From: Bimuria novae-zelandiae CBS 107.79
Taxonomy: Eukaryota > Ascomycota > Dothideomycetes > Pleosporales > Didymosphaeriaceae
Assembly: GCA_010015655.1 (NCBI GenBank)
Contig: ML976734.1
Coordinates: 1-64,000, forward strand
Direction: 5' to 3'
DNA: 64,000 nt
A program made the translations under genes and the position numbers. Under the pieces are notes generated by a model. That model did no database searches, was not told the DNA's origin, and worked only from the letters and a program-made list of their open reading frames with translations. Of this stretch, positions 1 to 11,182 are shown one piece after another (position 1 is the first letter of the stretch; each line of letters begins with the position of its first letter).

Positions 1-941
1 CACAACTAACAAAAAGTTTTGAAGCGTGAGAATATGTCTAGAACATGTTAGGAATATGGTTTTCTTACCCCACAGAGCTCGTCGCCCACCTTCGCCCTAC
101 AGTATATCTCCCCAAAGTGTATCGTGACCTCGCCGCTAGTGTTCTGAACATGTTAGGAACCGGTTGAGATCGTGTACAGGTTACACGCACTTCTTCGAAA
201 GGGTCGCAACCAAAGGGAGGGCAACCAAGCTCGCTATAGGCTTTGTAGGCTGGCTAGAACACGTTTAGATGAGGTACAGAACGTCTTAAGGTGTATTACA
301 CTCATAAGCAGCTGTTTGGACATGATGAGAACCTGTTGTTGAGAGGAAATAAAGTTGTTGGTAGGGTTAGGTAAGAGGCAAAATTTCGTTGGTGGGGTCA
401 CCTTTGGCGTGGTGGGATTACCTAAGCGTTGGTAAGCCGAGGCTTTCGGTGTGGTGGGGTTAACTGCAACCACGCCTTTTTTTTTGTGTTCGTTGAATCG
501 AGAGCATAGCGCGGAAAAATCGCCGTAGGCGAATGTCGATTATGGCAAATTCGCGCCAAGTGATCAACCACGCATCCCTCACCACTTCACACTAGTTCTA
601 ACAATGTTACCGTCGTTGTTCCTCCCGATGTCAACGCCTGTCGCGTTCTGACAAACTCGCACACTCGGTCAACAATCCTCACAACTTGCGGCTGTATTGC
701 ATTGCCAAGACCACAGTGGAACAAGCACTTCAACTGCAAAGGTGACCAGGGTCATCAATTCGCGATTGGTGCATGATGGTTTCAAAGTTATACTTCGGGA
801 TCATTTCGGCCAGTCTATCGGCGCGAGTTGTTGCTTAGAATACGACTCTCACCTGCCTTCAAGGAGTAAGTACCTCCCTAGCTCATACAAAACGCGTCCC
901 TTTCTTTTTCGCAGCAATGATGAAGCTGACAGTTCTTATAG
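1..941. other. Intergenic region upstream of the FAD-oxidase pseudogene
   Basis: I see no convincing gene here. Short open frames exist on both strands but show no recognisable protein features. The stretch holds a 14-bp direct repeat (41-54 and 146-159) and a short oligo-T run near 476-485. A 79-codon minus-strand frame (234-473) encodes a repeated Gly-Asn-Pro-Thr-Thr-Pro-Lys unit that reflects a repeated G/T-rich DNA motif rather than a protein. The last ~100 bp probably contain the remains of the first exon and first intron of the downstream pseudogene: a GTAAGT donor at 866 and an acceptor ending at 941. Confidence 0.5.
41..159. repeat. 14-bp direct repeat pair
   Basis: GAACATGTTAGGAA occurs at 41-54 and again at 146-159. 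Its core AACATGTT is palindromic. Related but weaker GAACACGTT-like and GAACCTGTT-like words occur at about 257 and 330. No function is evident; a repeated binding site or residue of an old repeat are both possible. Confidence 0.5.
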
Positions 942-2426
942 TGCGATGCTCTCTTCGCGGCCAGCTTGGGTAGAATAACCGTATTTCCCGGTGATGACGC
1001 GTACGACGAGAGTCGCAATACGTTTTACTCACAGGGCAATCACAATTTGGAGCTAAATTGCAATGTCCAGCCCACCACGATCAAAAAGGTATCGCAAGTC
1101 ATAAAAATTCTAGGTAGTTCTTCTGACTTGACCAACTGGGACATCGGTGTTCGCTCAGGTGGCCACAGTGATTGGAACAACAATGCTGTCTACCGCGGTG
1201 TCAGCATAGACTTGTCTAAGTTCAATCAGGTCGAGCTGACTACATACTCCGGCATTCCGTGGAAGCAGGCCATTGAGTGGACCGGTCGCAGTGCCATCAC
1301 AGACGTCGTTGCAAGAATACGCCCTGCTACGCACTGGGGCGATGTGATTACGTACCTCGAGCCGTATGGAGTCAGTGTTACGGGAGGTCGTTCGGGACAT
1401 GTCGGTGTGGGCGGCTTGCTTGTGGCTGGCGGCGCCTCGTACAACATCCAACAATGGAGATTGTCATGCGACAACGTTGTCAATTACGAGGTTGTGCTAG
1501 CGAATGGAAACGTTGTCCAAGCTAATCGCTTCGTCAACGGGGATCTTTTCAAGGTGCTCAAAGGAGGTGGAAACAATCTTGGCATTGTGACTCGTTTCGA
1601 CATGCGAACCTTTACCGTGCCTCCACAGGGCGCCTACGGCGGCCTGGCATTCAGCCCTTTCAGCAGCATCGATGCGAATATCGAGTAATTCGTCAAGTAC
1701 GTGACGGGCATTGGCAGTTCTGGACCCCCTGGTCACCAGTTCCTTGTCTACCGCTACGATGGTCCAAAGGGCGGCTACGGGCTAATGAATATGATGGTCA
1801 GTACGGATGGCAAGAACAACTCTTCTAATTTTGCGGACTTTGGTTCGAAAATCCCACTCAGTGTGGATGCCCGCTCCCGCTAGCCGCTGAGCAAGATTGT
1901 CCAATCCATCTCCGACGCTGGAGGCTCATACTATCATTCCGCTACTCTTTCTATCCAGCCATCAGAAGCCATGCTGCAGAAGTCGGCTGAAATCTTGCAG
2001 ACTCTGGTCGATGCGGCGCAGAAAGCTGGCAGCACCGCAACTTTCAATTTCGTCCACCAGCCTCTCCCGAAAATGTTGGCCTCGGTCAACCCTGGGGGCA
2101 ACATTCTTGGCCTCGACCAGACGCTTCGCACCAATCAAGTCCTATTCGAAGCGCGTGCGACTACTCCAGCAGCCGACGGAGCTGCGAAGAATGCCATAAT
2201 GGACAGCTTGTTGCTCAAGGCAGTCGAAGAGCTACGCCAATTTTCTGCTAGCCAGCCCAACCACTCCACTTACGTATACATGAATTACGCCAGCCCGACG
2301 CAGAACGTTCTTGAGTCGTATGGTGCCTCCAATGTGGCCTATCTCCGCCGTGTCGCTGGGAAATACGATCCCACCGGCTTCTTCCAGACCCGTGTACCGG
2401 GCGGGTGGAAGATTGGTAGGTTCTAG
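942..2426 (+). pseudogene. FAD-linked oxidoreductase (berberine-bridge-like), broken by two in-frame stops
   Basis: A single frame runs from an apparent exon start at 942 (the CDALFAASLG region after a TATAG acceptor) to the stop at 2426, interrupted by TAA at 1686-1688 and TAG at 1881-1883. The protein would be a secreted fungal FAD-binding PCMH oxidase. It shows the RSGGH motif whose His normally binds FAD covalently, a GGRSGHVGVGG loop, and a C-terminal BBE region ending in YDPTGFFQTRVPGGWK. These enzymes oxidise small metabolites and often sit in secondary-metabolite clusters. The stops fit CAA-to-TAA and CAG-to-TAG transitions. No intact start or signal peptide remains upstream: the frame entering the putative GTAAGT donor at 866 meets TAG at 836-838. 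Reading through the stops would be needed for function, so I call it a pseudogene; a sequencing or strain polymorphism is less likely. Confidence 0.85.
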
Positions 2427-2619
2427 GAGATTGTATTAATAAATGGATGATAATTCGTGATTTTTTTTTCTATATGCGCAAGCAAAGCAATGCGACGTGG
2501 ATAAAAGAGTGTATGCGCCCTTCATCAAGCTTCAGCCGCGTTGCTTGGCATACGTGATGGTGGGTTCCCAGTGGTGAAAGCTCTCTTTTCGCCCAATGCA
2601 CCTTCACCATGCCCGCTAC

Positions 2620-3411
2620 ATGGCCACGATGCCCGGCCGCCTTCCAACCAAGGCCGACTTTCCGTCCTCGGCGACGCTCACCATCACCTCGCGTGCGCCC
2701 GCCCCGCCCCAGCCCGCGCACCGTCCGCTAACCCACCCAACAGCACCCACTTCGCAGCAGCCCACCAACGTCCTGATCCTCCTCCACGGCCTCGGCGATA
2801 CGCACGAGGCCTTCACCAAGCTCGGCACGCAGCTCAACCTCCCCGACACAGCATGCATCGCCGTGCGCGCCCCGAAGCCGCTTCCGTTCGGCCTCGACGG
2901 CTTCCACTGGGGCGACGACATGATCTTCGACCAGCACACGGGCGAGATGGACATGGACACGGGCTTCAAAGAGGCCACACAGGTGGTTCTAGATAAGGTC
3001 ATCAAGGAAGGGCTGATTGCCAAGTGCGGATACGCGACCCGCAACATCGTCCTCTTCGGCTTCGCGCAGGGCGGCATGGTCGCGTTGAACGTAGCTGCCT
3101 CGCTGGACGGCGAGCTTGGCGGCGTAGTCAGCATCGGTGGTGGCTTGTCGCTCTCTGCGCCCCTCCGGCCCATCGACAAGAAAGGTAGGACGCCCGTCCT
3201 CGTGTGCAAGGCGAGCAGCGGGTCCAAGGTCACAGACGGTGCTCTCAAGAGGCTGAAAGACGCCTTCGAGTTCGTCGAGGTGAAAGAGTGGAAGAGGAAC
3301 GGGGACGGCATGATGAGGAATCGCGATGAGATGCTGCCGATTATGCAGTTCCTCGCGAGGAGGCTGAGAAGCAGGCGCGGTGTGCCAGAGGGCAGCGTAG
3401 AGTTGACCTGA
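2620..3411 (+). CDS. Alpha/beta-hydrolase-fold protein, phospholipase/carboxylesterase family, apparently non-catalytic
   Basis: Single exon, 263 aa from the ATG at 2620; in-frame ATGs at 2596 and 2629 are alternatives, and the context at 2620 is the best. The fold is that of cytosolic acyl-protein thioesterases: an LLHGLGD oxyanion-type loop at residues 54-60, a W-x-D-D region near 97-100, and a nucleophile elbow at about 147-152. The elbow reads GFAQGG instead of GFSQGG, so the catalytic Ser is Ala149. The usual C-terminal GxGH histidine is also absent, replaced by a GDGMMRNRDEMLPIM segment. I recall fungal relatives with GFGQGG at this place, which would make it a subfamily-wide loss of hydrolysis, but I could not check. 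A non-enzymatic or redirected role is inferred. The gene is GC-rich and intact between two pseudogenes. Confidence 0.8.
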   Translation: MATMPGRLPTKADFPSSATLTITSRAPAPPQPAHRPLTHPTAPTSQQPTNVLILLHGLGDTHEAFTKLGTQLNLPDTACIAVRAPKPLPFGLDGFHWGDDMIFDQHTGEMDMDTGFKEATQVVLDKVIKEGLIAKCGYATRNIVLFGFAQGGMVALNVAASLDGELGGVVSIGGGLSLSAPLRPIDKKGRTPVLVCKASSGSKVTDGALKRLKDAFEFVEVKEWKRNGDGMMRNRDEMLPIMQFLARRLRSRRGVPEGSVELT

Positions 3412-3730
3412 TGCCATCTTGGGTAAGACATCACAAGGTTGACAGTTATCGCGGCCCAACGAAGAAGCTTGGGTAACAACGCGGGCTCCCAGATGCATGG
3501 ACCGTGGGCGGGTTGTAACCTCATCTCTACTCTCAAACGCTGCGTTTGTAGCTTAGGCAGCTGAGTCTAACTTCCGAGGGCGAACTCGCTTTCTTCCCCA
3601 CCCCAGCACCTAGCCTGGAAAGACACACTGTACGACGCAACCAGGTTCTACTCGGGACTTGTGTTCACAGAATCAGCATCCAGTATAAACATAGAGATAG
3701 AGCAACGATCAAACCTTCCTCACGCCCAGA

Positions 3731-4753
3731 GTGCGCTTCTCCTCCTTCTATGCCTCTACGTTGCATACCTCATCTCCAAGTGTCTGTGCAACGGTCTATG
3801 ATGTCGGACAAGGGATAGGGTGGCATATGGTCGATCCGATCCGGCCGCTCAAGGCGCTGTTCTACGAATATGTGCTGAATCGAAAATTTACGGTTGTCGT
3901 CAAAGAAGTCCTTAGTTCCACTGAGCACGATACCGGGACCAACCCAGAAGGCAAGTCTATCATCCATCTAGCCGCACGCGACAAACCATTAGATACGGCT
4001 CTCTTACGCACATGCGTCGACCAGCTCAAGAGCTTCATCTTTGCGGGGCTGGACACCACTGCCACGCTGATCCAATGGCTTTGCTACGAAATGAGCAAGG
4101 CATTCTACTCCGCCCACCATGCTGTGATCCTCGCACGTCTCCGCGAAGAGCACGACACCATCTTCGGCCCCGCACCCTCCTCTGCGCTGGGCATCCTCGC
4201 TTCGCTAACCGGGTCTTCGTCCTCGTCAGGCCGCGAAGTGCCCCTAGCACAAAGCCTACCTTACACAATAGCTTTCATCAACGAGACTCTGCGCCTTCGC
4301 CCCCCTGTCGCCACCGTGCGCGCTGTCCCCTGGGGCGCGCCGCCCATCTCTCTCCCCCACCCCTCCGGCGCTGAGCACGGACGTGTGGACATTGCAGGTC
4401 TACAGATCTATCCGCCTCCTTACTTGATCTATCGGAATCCCCACAACTGGGGCCCAGACGCGCATCTCTTCTCCCCCTCGCGCTAGCTCGACGAGTCGTA
4501 CATGGCGCGTCTGCCTGCGGGTGCGTATCGGGCGTTCGAGCGGGGACCGGGGAATTGCACTGGGAGGGAACTCGTTATGCTGGAGGGAGTTATGGTGCTA
4601 GTGGGCATTGCGCGGGCATTCGAGTTTGAGAAGGTGGGGTTGACGGGAAGGGGTGGGGGGAGAGGGAGATTTGGAGCACGCATCGGGCTACGAGTGTGCC
4701 TGTTGATGGGGATGGTTATGCGGGTGAGGAAGCGAGAGAACATAAACCTGTGA
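3731..4753 (+). pseudogene. Cytochrome P450, N-terminally truncated and broken by a nonsense codon
   Basis: The frame encodes the C-terminal half of a CYP52-like P450: the I-helix oxygen-binding motif AGLDTT (about 4045-4062), the K-helix ETLRLRP (ExxR), a YRNPHNWGPDAHLF segment, and a heme loop FERGPGNCTGREL carrying the Cys ligand. TAG at 4484-4486 interrupts the conserved F-x-P-x-R-W-L motif exactly where Trp is expected, so TGG-to-TAG is the simplest explanation. About 200 N-terminal residues are missing, including the membrane anchor; 3412-3730 upstream holds no recognisable P450 sequence, although a short Leu-rich frame near 3720-3780 might be a scrap of the anchor. Such enzymes are ER-bound mono-oxygenases of alkanes, fatty acids or metabolites. 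Truncation plus nonsense makes function very unlikely. Confidence 0.85.
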
Positions 4754-4892
4754 AGAAATAAGTGAAAACTACTAGCCTGCAGGCTACCCGGATTACTCGG
4801 GGAACCCGGCGGTTGAGTCGTTTTTGATATTTGAACAGGAATAGTTATGTAGAATGGAACCAGCATAGGATGGTTGGTTGGGTATACAATAT

Positions 4893-7491
4893 CTACAAAA
4901 ATAATGCCAATATACATGTGAAAAGGAAACTAGAGTGCCATGGTGTATACACAGCTCTAGGAGTCCCCAGGTCCGGAACCGGATTCGATGGTGCGCCTGT
5001 CTCGCTCCCATCATATCCGCCAGCGCCTGTGGAATCGGCATCAGACGCTGACGTCGTAGTCGCCGAATCAATCGATACGCTGCCTTTCATGCTTGCTCGC
5101 ATCGAAGACGAGAAGATTCCCGATATTGTCGGCTCGCTCTCAGCATCGGCCACAGAGCTTCCACTCTGCTCCGCAAACACCGCATCAATTCCTGTGCTGG
5201 ACTCTGCTCCAGCAAACACGACAGCATTCACACTTCCATCTTGCGCAGTGGTGAACCCTTCGATGTCCGCAAAGACAATGGAGGTTTGGTCCCCATTTCG
5301 CGTGTCGTCGATGTGTATACCATTACTTCCCACGCTTACGACTAGACTCTCAATCGTTTGAGCCGGGTCTCCACTCTCTAGGGTAGTTTCCACATCAAAT
5401 ACCAGAGACGAACCAGCCGATGAGATTGTGATTGTTGCTCCATTGCCAAGTGCAACCACCGCACCAACACCGTTCTTGCCTGCAGCTTCCACGGTCGAAA
5501 CTAAGGTCCCACTGGGAGACACCATGGTCAAGACGCCGGTCTCCATATATAATGTAGTACCATCTATCACGGCCGACCCGGATGGGGCAATAGTGGTGGA
5601 AGAGTGGATGATCAATCCTTGGCCGTTTGGTGCGACGGGTAGAATGGTAGGCCCGATGGTAATCTGTGGTCTCGGAGCTCCGGCAGGTGCATTCGTTCGA
5701 GATGCAGCCGGATCAACGTTGTTTCCAGTAGGGTGAAGGATACCGGGGTCTTCAAATTCAGAACCTTGCGGTCCAGAAGCCGGGGGCTCAGTGTTCGGAC
5801 GGTTTGGTGCGGCATTGCCAGGTTCAGGGTCATTCGACCCAGCATGAGTCGATGCAGCTGGCTTGCCGGCGAAGCCACCGTCAGAAGCCTGTGGTGGATC
5901 GACAAGATGGCCTCCTGACCCAGGGCGGATGGGCGCAGGGCCGTTGGGTACTTGGCCGTTGTGTGCCGGATCAACTGAAAGCGGATCGTACGGTGGAGCC
6001 TTTGCGGTCGACGTTGGCGGATCGTAAGGACCATGCGGATGTATTGGCATGAATGTTGGGATGGACGCCGGCTTTGAAGTCCGAACAGGGAGTGCGATCA
6101 CCGAGCTGGCCGGCTGTGCTGGAGTGGCCACAGGGTCAGATGATGCTGTTGTGAGAAAGTTTGGCACACCGTGCAGAGCTATGGGAGGGTCAAAGAAGCT
6201 GAGGTCATATCGAAGATCACAGTCCGCAAAAGCTGGGTCCAAATGCTTGACCTCGGGCGGCAATAAGATCCAGGGGTGGAAGCTTTCCGGGTAGACAGCT
6301 TTAGTTGCGCAAATAGCAGTCTTGCAAAAGTTTACGGGGTCGCTAAAGCGTCCAGGATCTATGGCTGAGAAAGTCCGAGAAAGGCCACCGACGTACGCAC
6401 TGTACGGAACGGGTTCGTTGAAGTCTGCCCACTCGACATTGAAAAATCTCGAAGTGCCTATATCAGCTCGCTCAGATAGGACATTGCTGGAGGCGACAGG
6501 AAACGCAACATCATCCATCACGGTGTGGTAACCGCAATTGTCGAATACCTCCATCTGCGAAATGGAGATGTACACATTTCCTTTGTAGAATGTCTTCCCA
6601 TCTACCATCACAAATCCTTCGGTGGTAGTTGGAATGTAGCTGCCGGGATCTGCAGTAGGGAAAGGAACCGGGGGATTAGTATTTCGCGTTGCGCACATGT
6701 CACGAGACACACTTCTGGTCTCGGGGAAGTAATATACTTGCAGGCTGTTCCAATACCGCTCTATGACACCTGGCGTTGGCGCGATTCCCTTGTCACCCCC
6801 GCCAAAAGCACAAGTCGTACGTGTGCAGCCGACAGTGCAGCCGGGTGTGATGGGCGAAGGAGGAATGATGCCACCCGGCTTGTTCCAGCTGCTCCAAGAA
6901 GCTTCAGCGGTCGTGTACTCGCTCCATAGTTTCCTACACTCTGCTGGAGGTATTGTGCAATTAGGCGCGGGCTCGCTGTAGGTGAGTTGTCTTGAGTATT
7001 GGATATTCGGGTAGGTTTCGGTGATGAATCTGGTGGCAGTTATGCTCTTGGTATCTGCATAACAGATGCTTCCGCAGTAAGAAGAGCATGTCTGAATTCC
7101 CAGGTAGCTCGTGCGTGTCAGCGAGTATCCCCTTAATGGTTTCTCTGGTCTTGTGACTCACCTTGTGGATGTAATTGGAGGTCCAGTGGTACTCGTCGTG
7201 GAGTAGCCGAACTTTATATTAGATATGTAAGATTGCCATGCGCTGTTGCAAGATTGAATATAAGCTTCACATTCAAGTCAGCTCTGAAATTCGCTTCAGA
7301 AGAGCATTTGGCGCATTACCTTCTGAAGAAGTGGAATTCAGCGTTCTGGACGGTGAGGGTGTAACTGTGGAGTTGTAAGGTGTTGACGGCTTAGTGCGCG
7401 CGATCGACACATTGTTGAAACTCTGCGCAACGGTGTGCGTAAATGTGAGCAGTCCCAGCAGGGCGACGCAACGAACATGAAAGAAAGACAT
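4893..7491 (-). CDS. Large secreted Thr/Ser/Pro/Gly-rich protein, probable cell-wall or GPI-type
   Basis: Three exons: 7491-7320, 7264-7162 and 7107-4893. The introns (55 and 54 bp) have GTAATG and GTGAGT donors and GCTGAC branch points; the model splices to 829 aa. The N-terminus is a clear signal peptide (hydrophobic core ALLGLLTF, cleavage near residue 23). A Cys-rich extracellular module follows (CNSAWQSY, CSSYCGSICY, PNCTIPPAECRKLW, GCTVGCTRTTC), similar in style to uncharacterised large secreted proteins of filamentous ascomycetes. The middle is long and Pro/Gly/Asn-rich. Towards the C-terminus come short repeats of the pattern GTxLTMVSPSGTLV and ATITISSAGSSLV. The tail has small residues followed by a hydrophobic end (SSFLFTCILALFL), compatible with a GPI signal. 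No catalytic domain is recognised; a wall or adhesion role is inferred from architecture only. Confidence 0.8.
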
Positions 7492-8111
7492 TCTTCACCC
7501 GAACTGAACAGACATTGCGCACGCGGCCAATATATTCGACGCGGTCGTAAGCAGTGTTGCCCTAGTACTCCTGGGAAACAGCCCCCGGGTTTATAATTTC
7601 AATATCCTGGCATCGACCTCTCTAGGCCCAAGGGCCTTCAGCGAGCCGCAGTTTGGGGGTTTCGTGCAAGCATAATAGGGGCTGAGCTAGCAAGATGTCA
7701 GCCTCGTGCTCTGAGATATGGCCAATCACGGACTCAGGCCCAGGGCGGTTACAAGGTTCAAACGAAGATCGTCGTTGACTGGCCCGTTACGGCCCGTTCA
7801 CGCACGCTTACAACGTTGGAGTGAACGAGGGTCGGACAATTGTGAAGGCGGCTATAACGTGAACTCAGCCTCAAAGCTTACGCTACGAAGCATTTCGTGA
7901 TGAGAGAGATTCAGTAACGATGCGCAGTATGTTCGTCGACGTGTGGGCGGTTAAAGTCAAGTGCCGACGCTAGACCCAATTCAGCGAAGCCTTTCTTTTA
8001 CGTCATCTAATACACAAATCCGACAGCACCAGAACCAGCACTTGAGCGCTTCGACGTTGACTTGCATGCCCCGTGACTAGCACTCGACTTCGTAACTGCA
8101 CATCTTGGGAT
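7492..8111. promoter_or_regulatory. Divergent intergenic region between the secreted protein and PPX1
   Basis: This 620-bp stretch separates two divergent start codons, so it should carry both promoters. I see no gene. The 60-codon open frame at 7718-7900 has no protein-like features. No specific factor site can be supported. Confidence 0.5.
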
Positions 8112-9474
8112 ATGACCGTGCCCAGGAACTCCCTGAGGGGCTTCCTAGCCCAGGCGCGGGCCGCACTCCGCACCGCTATCGATTCTAACCAAAAGATTAC
8201 CTTCGTTATAGGCAACGAAAGCTCAGACTTGGACAGTATGACATGCTCGATCTTGTATAGCACTCCCCCATCATTCAGACACATTGAGCTGTATGTGGTC
8301 TGACCACACCACCAGATACGCCTACATACGTTCTATGGTCCCTCCGCGCAACGCATTCGCGCCAATTTACGTCCCAATAAATAACATACCTGCATCAGGA
8401 ATCCAACTGCGGCCCGAATTCTTGGAACTATTCAAGCATGCCAACATAGAATCTCGTCATCTGTTGACACTGGACGATTTGCCGGAGCTGCCCGTCCTCA
8501 AATCGAAGCTTCCACCAGAGAACACGAAGTGGATTCTTGTGGATCACAATGCCTTACAGGGTCAGCTGGGCAAGGTCTATGCAGAAAGGGTCGGCGGCGT
8601 CATCGACCATCACGACGAAGAAGGTAGGGTACCGAAGGAGACTGGTGACGAGCCTCGCATTGTCGAGAAGAGTGGAAGCTGCACTAGCCTCGTCACGAAC
8701 TACCTCCGATGCTCGTGGGATGTGTTGTCAAGCCTGGGGATGTCGTCGGGAGCTGCATATGCCCAAGGAGGCGCCTTGTCAGGTGACAGCACAGTTGCGA
8801 AAGTGTGGGACGCTGAGGCTGCGCAGCTCGGCCTGGCGAGCATTCTCATTGACACTGCGAATCTTCAAGACAACTCCAAGACCACAGACCACGACCGAAA
8901 AGCGGTCGAATACCTTGAAGCTCGTATCCTGACCTGCCCGAAGCTTGCTGCGAGCTTTGACCGCACCAAGTTCTACGAACAAATCGATGCAGCGAGGAAA
9001 GATATTGGAGGGATGCAGCTGCAAAATATCTTGCAAAAGGATTACAAGTTATGGGACGACAGGGGCCAGAAGCTCGGTATCAGCTCAGTGGTCAGAAATA
9101 TCGATTTCCTGCGGAAGAAAGCTGCGGAAGAAGCAAAGGCACAGTCCATGGACGAAGCTTTTTTGGGCGCTCTACATGGGTTCGCTACCGAGCGTGAACT
9201 TGATTTATACTCTGTTATGACAACATCAACTTCTGCAGAGGGCCAGTTCCAGAGAGAGCTGCTGGTCTGGGCATTCAGCGAAGTCGGCATCGCAGCCGCA
9301 AAGAAGTTCGCGAAGGACTCTCACGATGAGCTGGGTCTGGAGGAGTGGCAAAGCGAGGACGGTACAGCCTTCGATCACACGGACGACGGATATTGGAGAA
9401 GGGTGTGGTGGCAGCGAAATGTACAACACAGTCGGAAACGTGTCGCGCCTTTGCTCAGGGAAGCCATGACTTGA
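8112..9474 (+). CDS. PPX1: Exopolyphosphatase, DHH superfamily (PPX1-like)
   Basis: Two exons, 8112-8254 and 8316-9474, joined across a 61-bp intron (donor GTATAG, branch CTGACC, acceptor ACCAG), give 433 aa, close to the usual size of fungal PPX1. The intron is supported because splicing restores the conserved SILYAYIRS segment. DHH-family metal ligands are visible: GNESSDLDS at 34-42, DHN at 124-126 and IDHHDEEG from 144. A C-terminal DHHA2-type region follows. The enzyme removes orthophosphate from the end of inorganic polyphosphate in cytosol or mitochondrial matrix, using divalent metal. The ATG at 8112 is the first in frame. Intact. Confidence 0.93.
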
Positions 9475-11182
9475 GGCGACGTTTCTAGAGCGCGCGCTTC
9501 GGGACATTGCAGCCTGACAGTATGATTTCTAGAAGGTCGCGCTGTAACTCTTGGGCGCGAGGGTATGGCGGCTTGGGCCGGGGATCAGCAACAACTGATG
9601 CCTGTTTTGGCAACACTGTGCACGACGATGGTCGTTGGGCAATGTGGGTGTTGGATCAGTACCCAAGGTCTCCAGCCACGACAGGATCGACGACCTGGGT
9701 GGAACTCGTGGAGCGGTGGAGTTAGCAAGGCGGATCAATTATAGCCCTGGTTGCTCTAAACAGCCTCGGGCGGAATCAAAATGATATGTACATGCAGCCT
9801 CACGCAGCATCGCTATGCTGGCAGCAACGGGCACGCATCACAACGGGCGCAAGATAACGCATCCAAGCCCTCTGACGATGAGCTGTCGAGCTGTGTGCGA
9901 CGCGACTCGTGAATGAACTCAGTTGGATCGAATGCGCAAAAGTACATCGAGGTGTATAACACGAAAGCGAAAAATTAACACGCACTTCCGTCAGCACTCG
10001 GCCTCTGCACGCCGCTAATCCGTTATTTCTCGTGCATGTGTTTGCAGTGCGATGCAACCTACCACACTAGCCTCACGCATGTTGAGCTGCAGAAGGGAAA
10101 GCAGCCGTGTTTGCCATTGGCGGTGGTGTGGTGCGGTCGAATTTAAGCGCAATCTAGGTCTGCAGGTCGAGATGAAGAGGGATAGCAGCGGTTTCATGGT
10201 CCACTGGGACGCGAGTGGGACGCGGTATTTTGACGCAGGCTTCTTTTAACATGTCGGTCTGCATGCGCGACGGTCTTGGAGTGACAACGCATCAGTGAGC
10301 AGGGGCGGACCGCAGAGGGCAGACGACGCCTGAGCCACTGGCTGGCCGTCACGTCTGGTCTTGCGTAGCCGATGGATCGTCAGCTTTCGCTACTGAAGAG
10401 AAAGGACACTATTTATGTTTTGCTGGCGATGAAGGCCGGAGAGCGTAGGGTGCGAGGGGGGCAGGCGATGGCATGCAGACAGGAGGAAGGCCCGTCGCTC
10501 GGCGTGAAACCTGGCCAACGAGTGCCTCTCCAGGTCACGCTGCAGCTTGGAGGAGGCTGCTGGGGCCCAGCTGGCGACTGCAGGTCAGGATCGCGCACAT
10601 CAACAAGGACCCGCCGAACACGCTGCTCCCCTCTGCAGAGCCCCGACTCTTGCGCGCATCGCCTCCCTCTTTGCGTGTGCTGTTGCTCGAGTCTTAGTCG
10701 GCCGTCTGGTCCGAGCTCCCACGACGGCTGCCAACGCATACTCGCCTGGTCTCGAGGTCCTGCGCGCCCAACCGCCAGGCGCAGGCTATCGCTGCGATAG
10801 AGAGTTCCGCTGTGCAGAGGAGCATCAAGCATGGCGACAGCATGATTAAAAGAAGCCAACACTCCGCCTCGCCGTCGGCGCCGGCCTTTCATACTACCCC
10901 TCGTACGTGCCCGCTCTACTATTTGTTGTTGTGTGTATTTCTCGCCAATAGCTCTCGCCCGCCTCTATGCGCTCTGTACGATGTGCTGGCACCCGTACTG
11001 ACTCTGCGGCAGCCGGCTCGCCGACCGTCACCCACGTCTCGTCCCGGAGCCATACACCCTCGCGCTACCCCGTGAATACAATTGCAGTCGATGATCCTCC
11101 CACTCTCCCAGAGGCTCCGCCCCGGTCCTCCCCCCCGCCCAGGTCGCCCTCTCCCACCTCCTCCAGCAAGCCGTCAACCATC
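9475..11182. other. 1.7-kb intergenic region before the 1651-aa gene
   Basis: No gene is recognised. Several overlapping frames on both strands at 10370-10970 are GC-driven shadows of one another. The last ~250 bp are C/T- and CCC-rich and stay open in the frame of the following gene up to an ATG at 10967, so they are probably its 5' leader or a low-complexity N-terminal extension. Confidence 0.45.

Noticed and set aside
234..473. Minus-strand frame with repeated Asn-Pro-Thr-Thr-Pro-Lys units
   Set aside because: The repeat reflects a short DNA repeat; there is no start context or protein signature.
697..978. 93-codon frame proposed as first exon of the FAD oxidase
   Set aside because: Its frame does not join to the conserved CDALFAASLG exon through the visible splice sites, and it lacks a signal peptide.
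2616..3536. 306-codon minus-strand frame opposite the hydrolase gene
   Set aside because: It is the antisense shadow of a GC-rich coding region with a clear family match on the plus strand.
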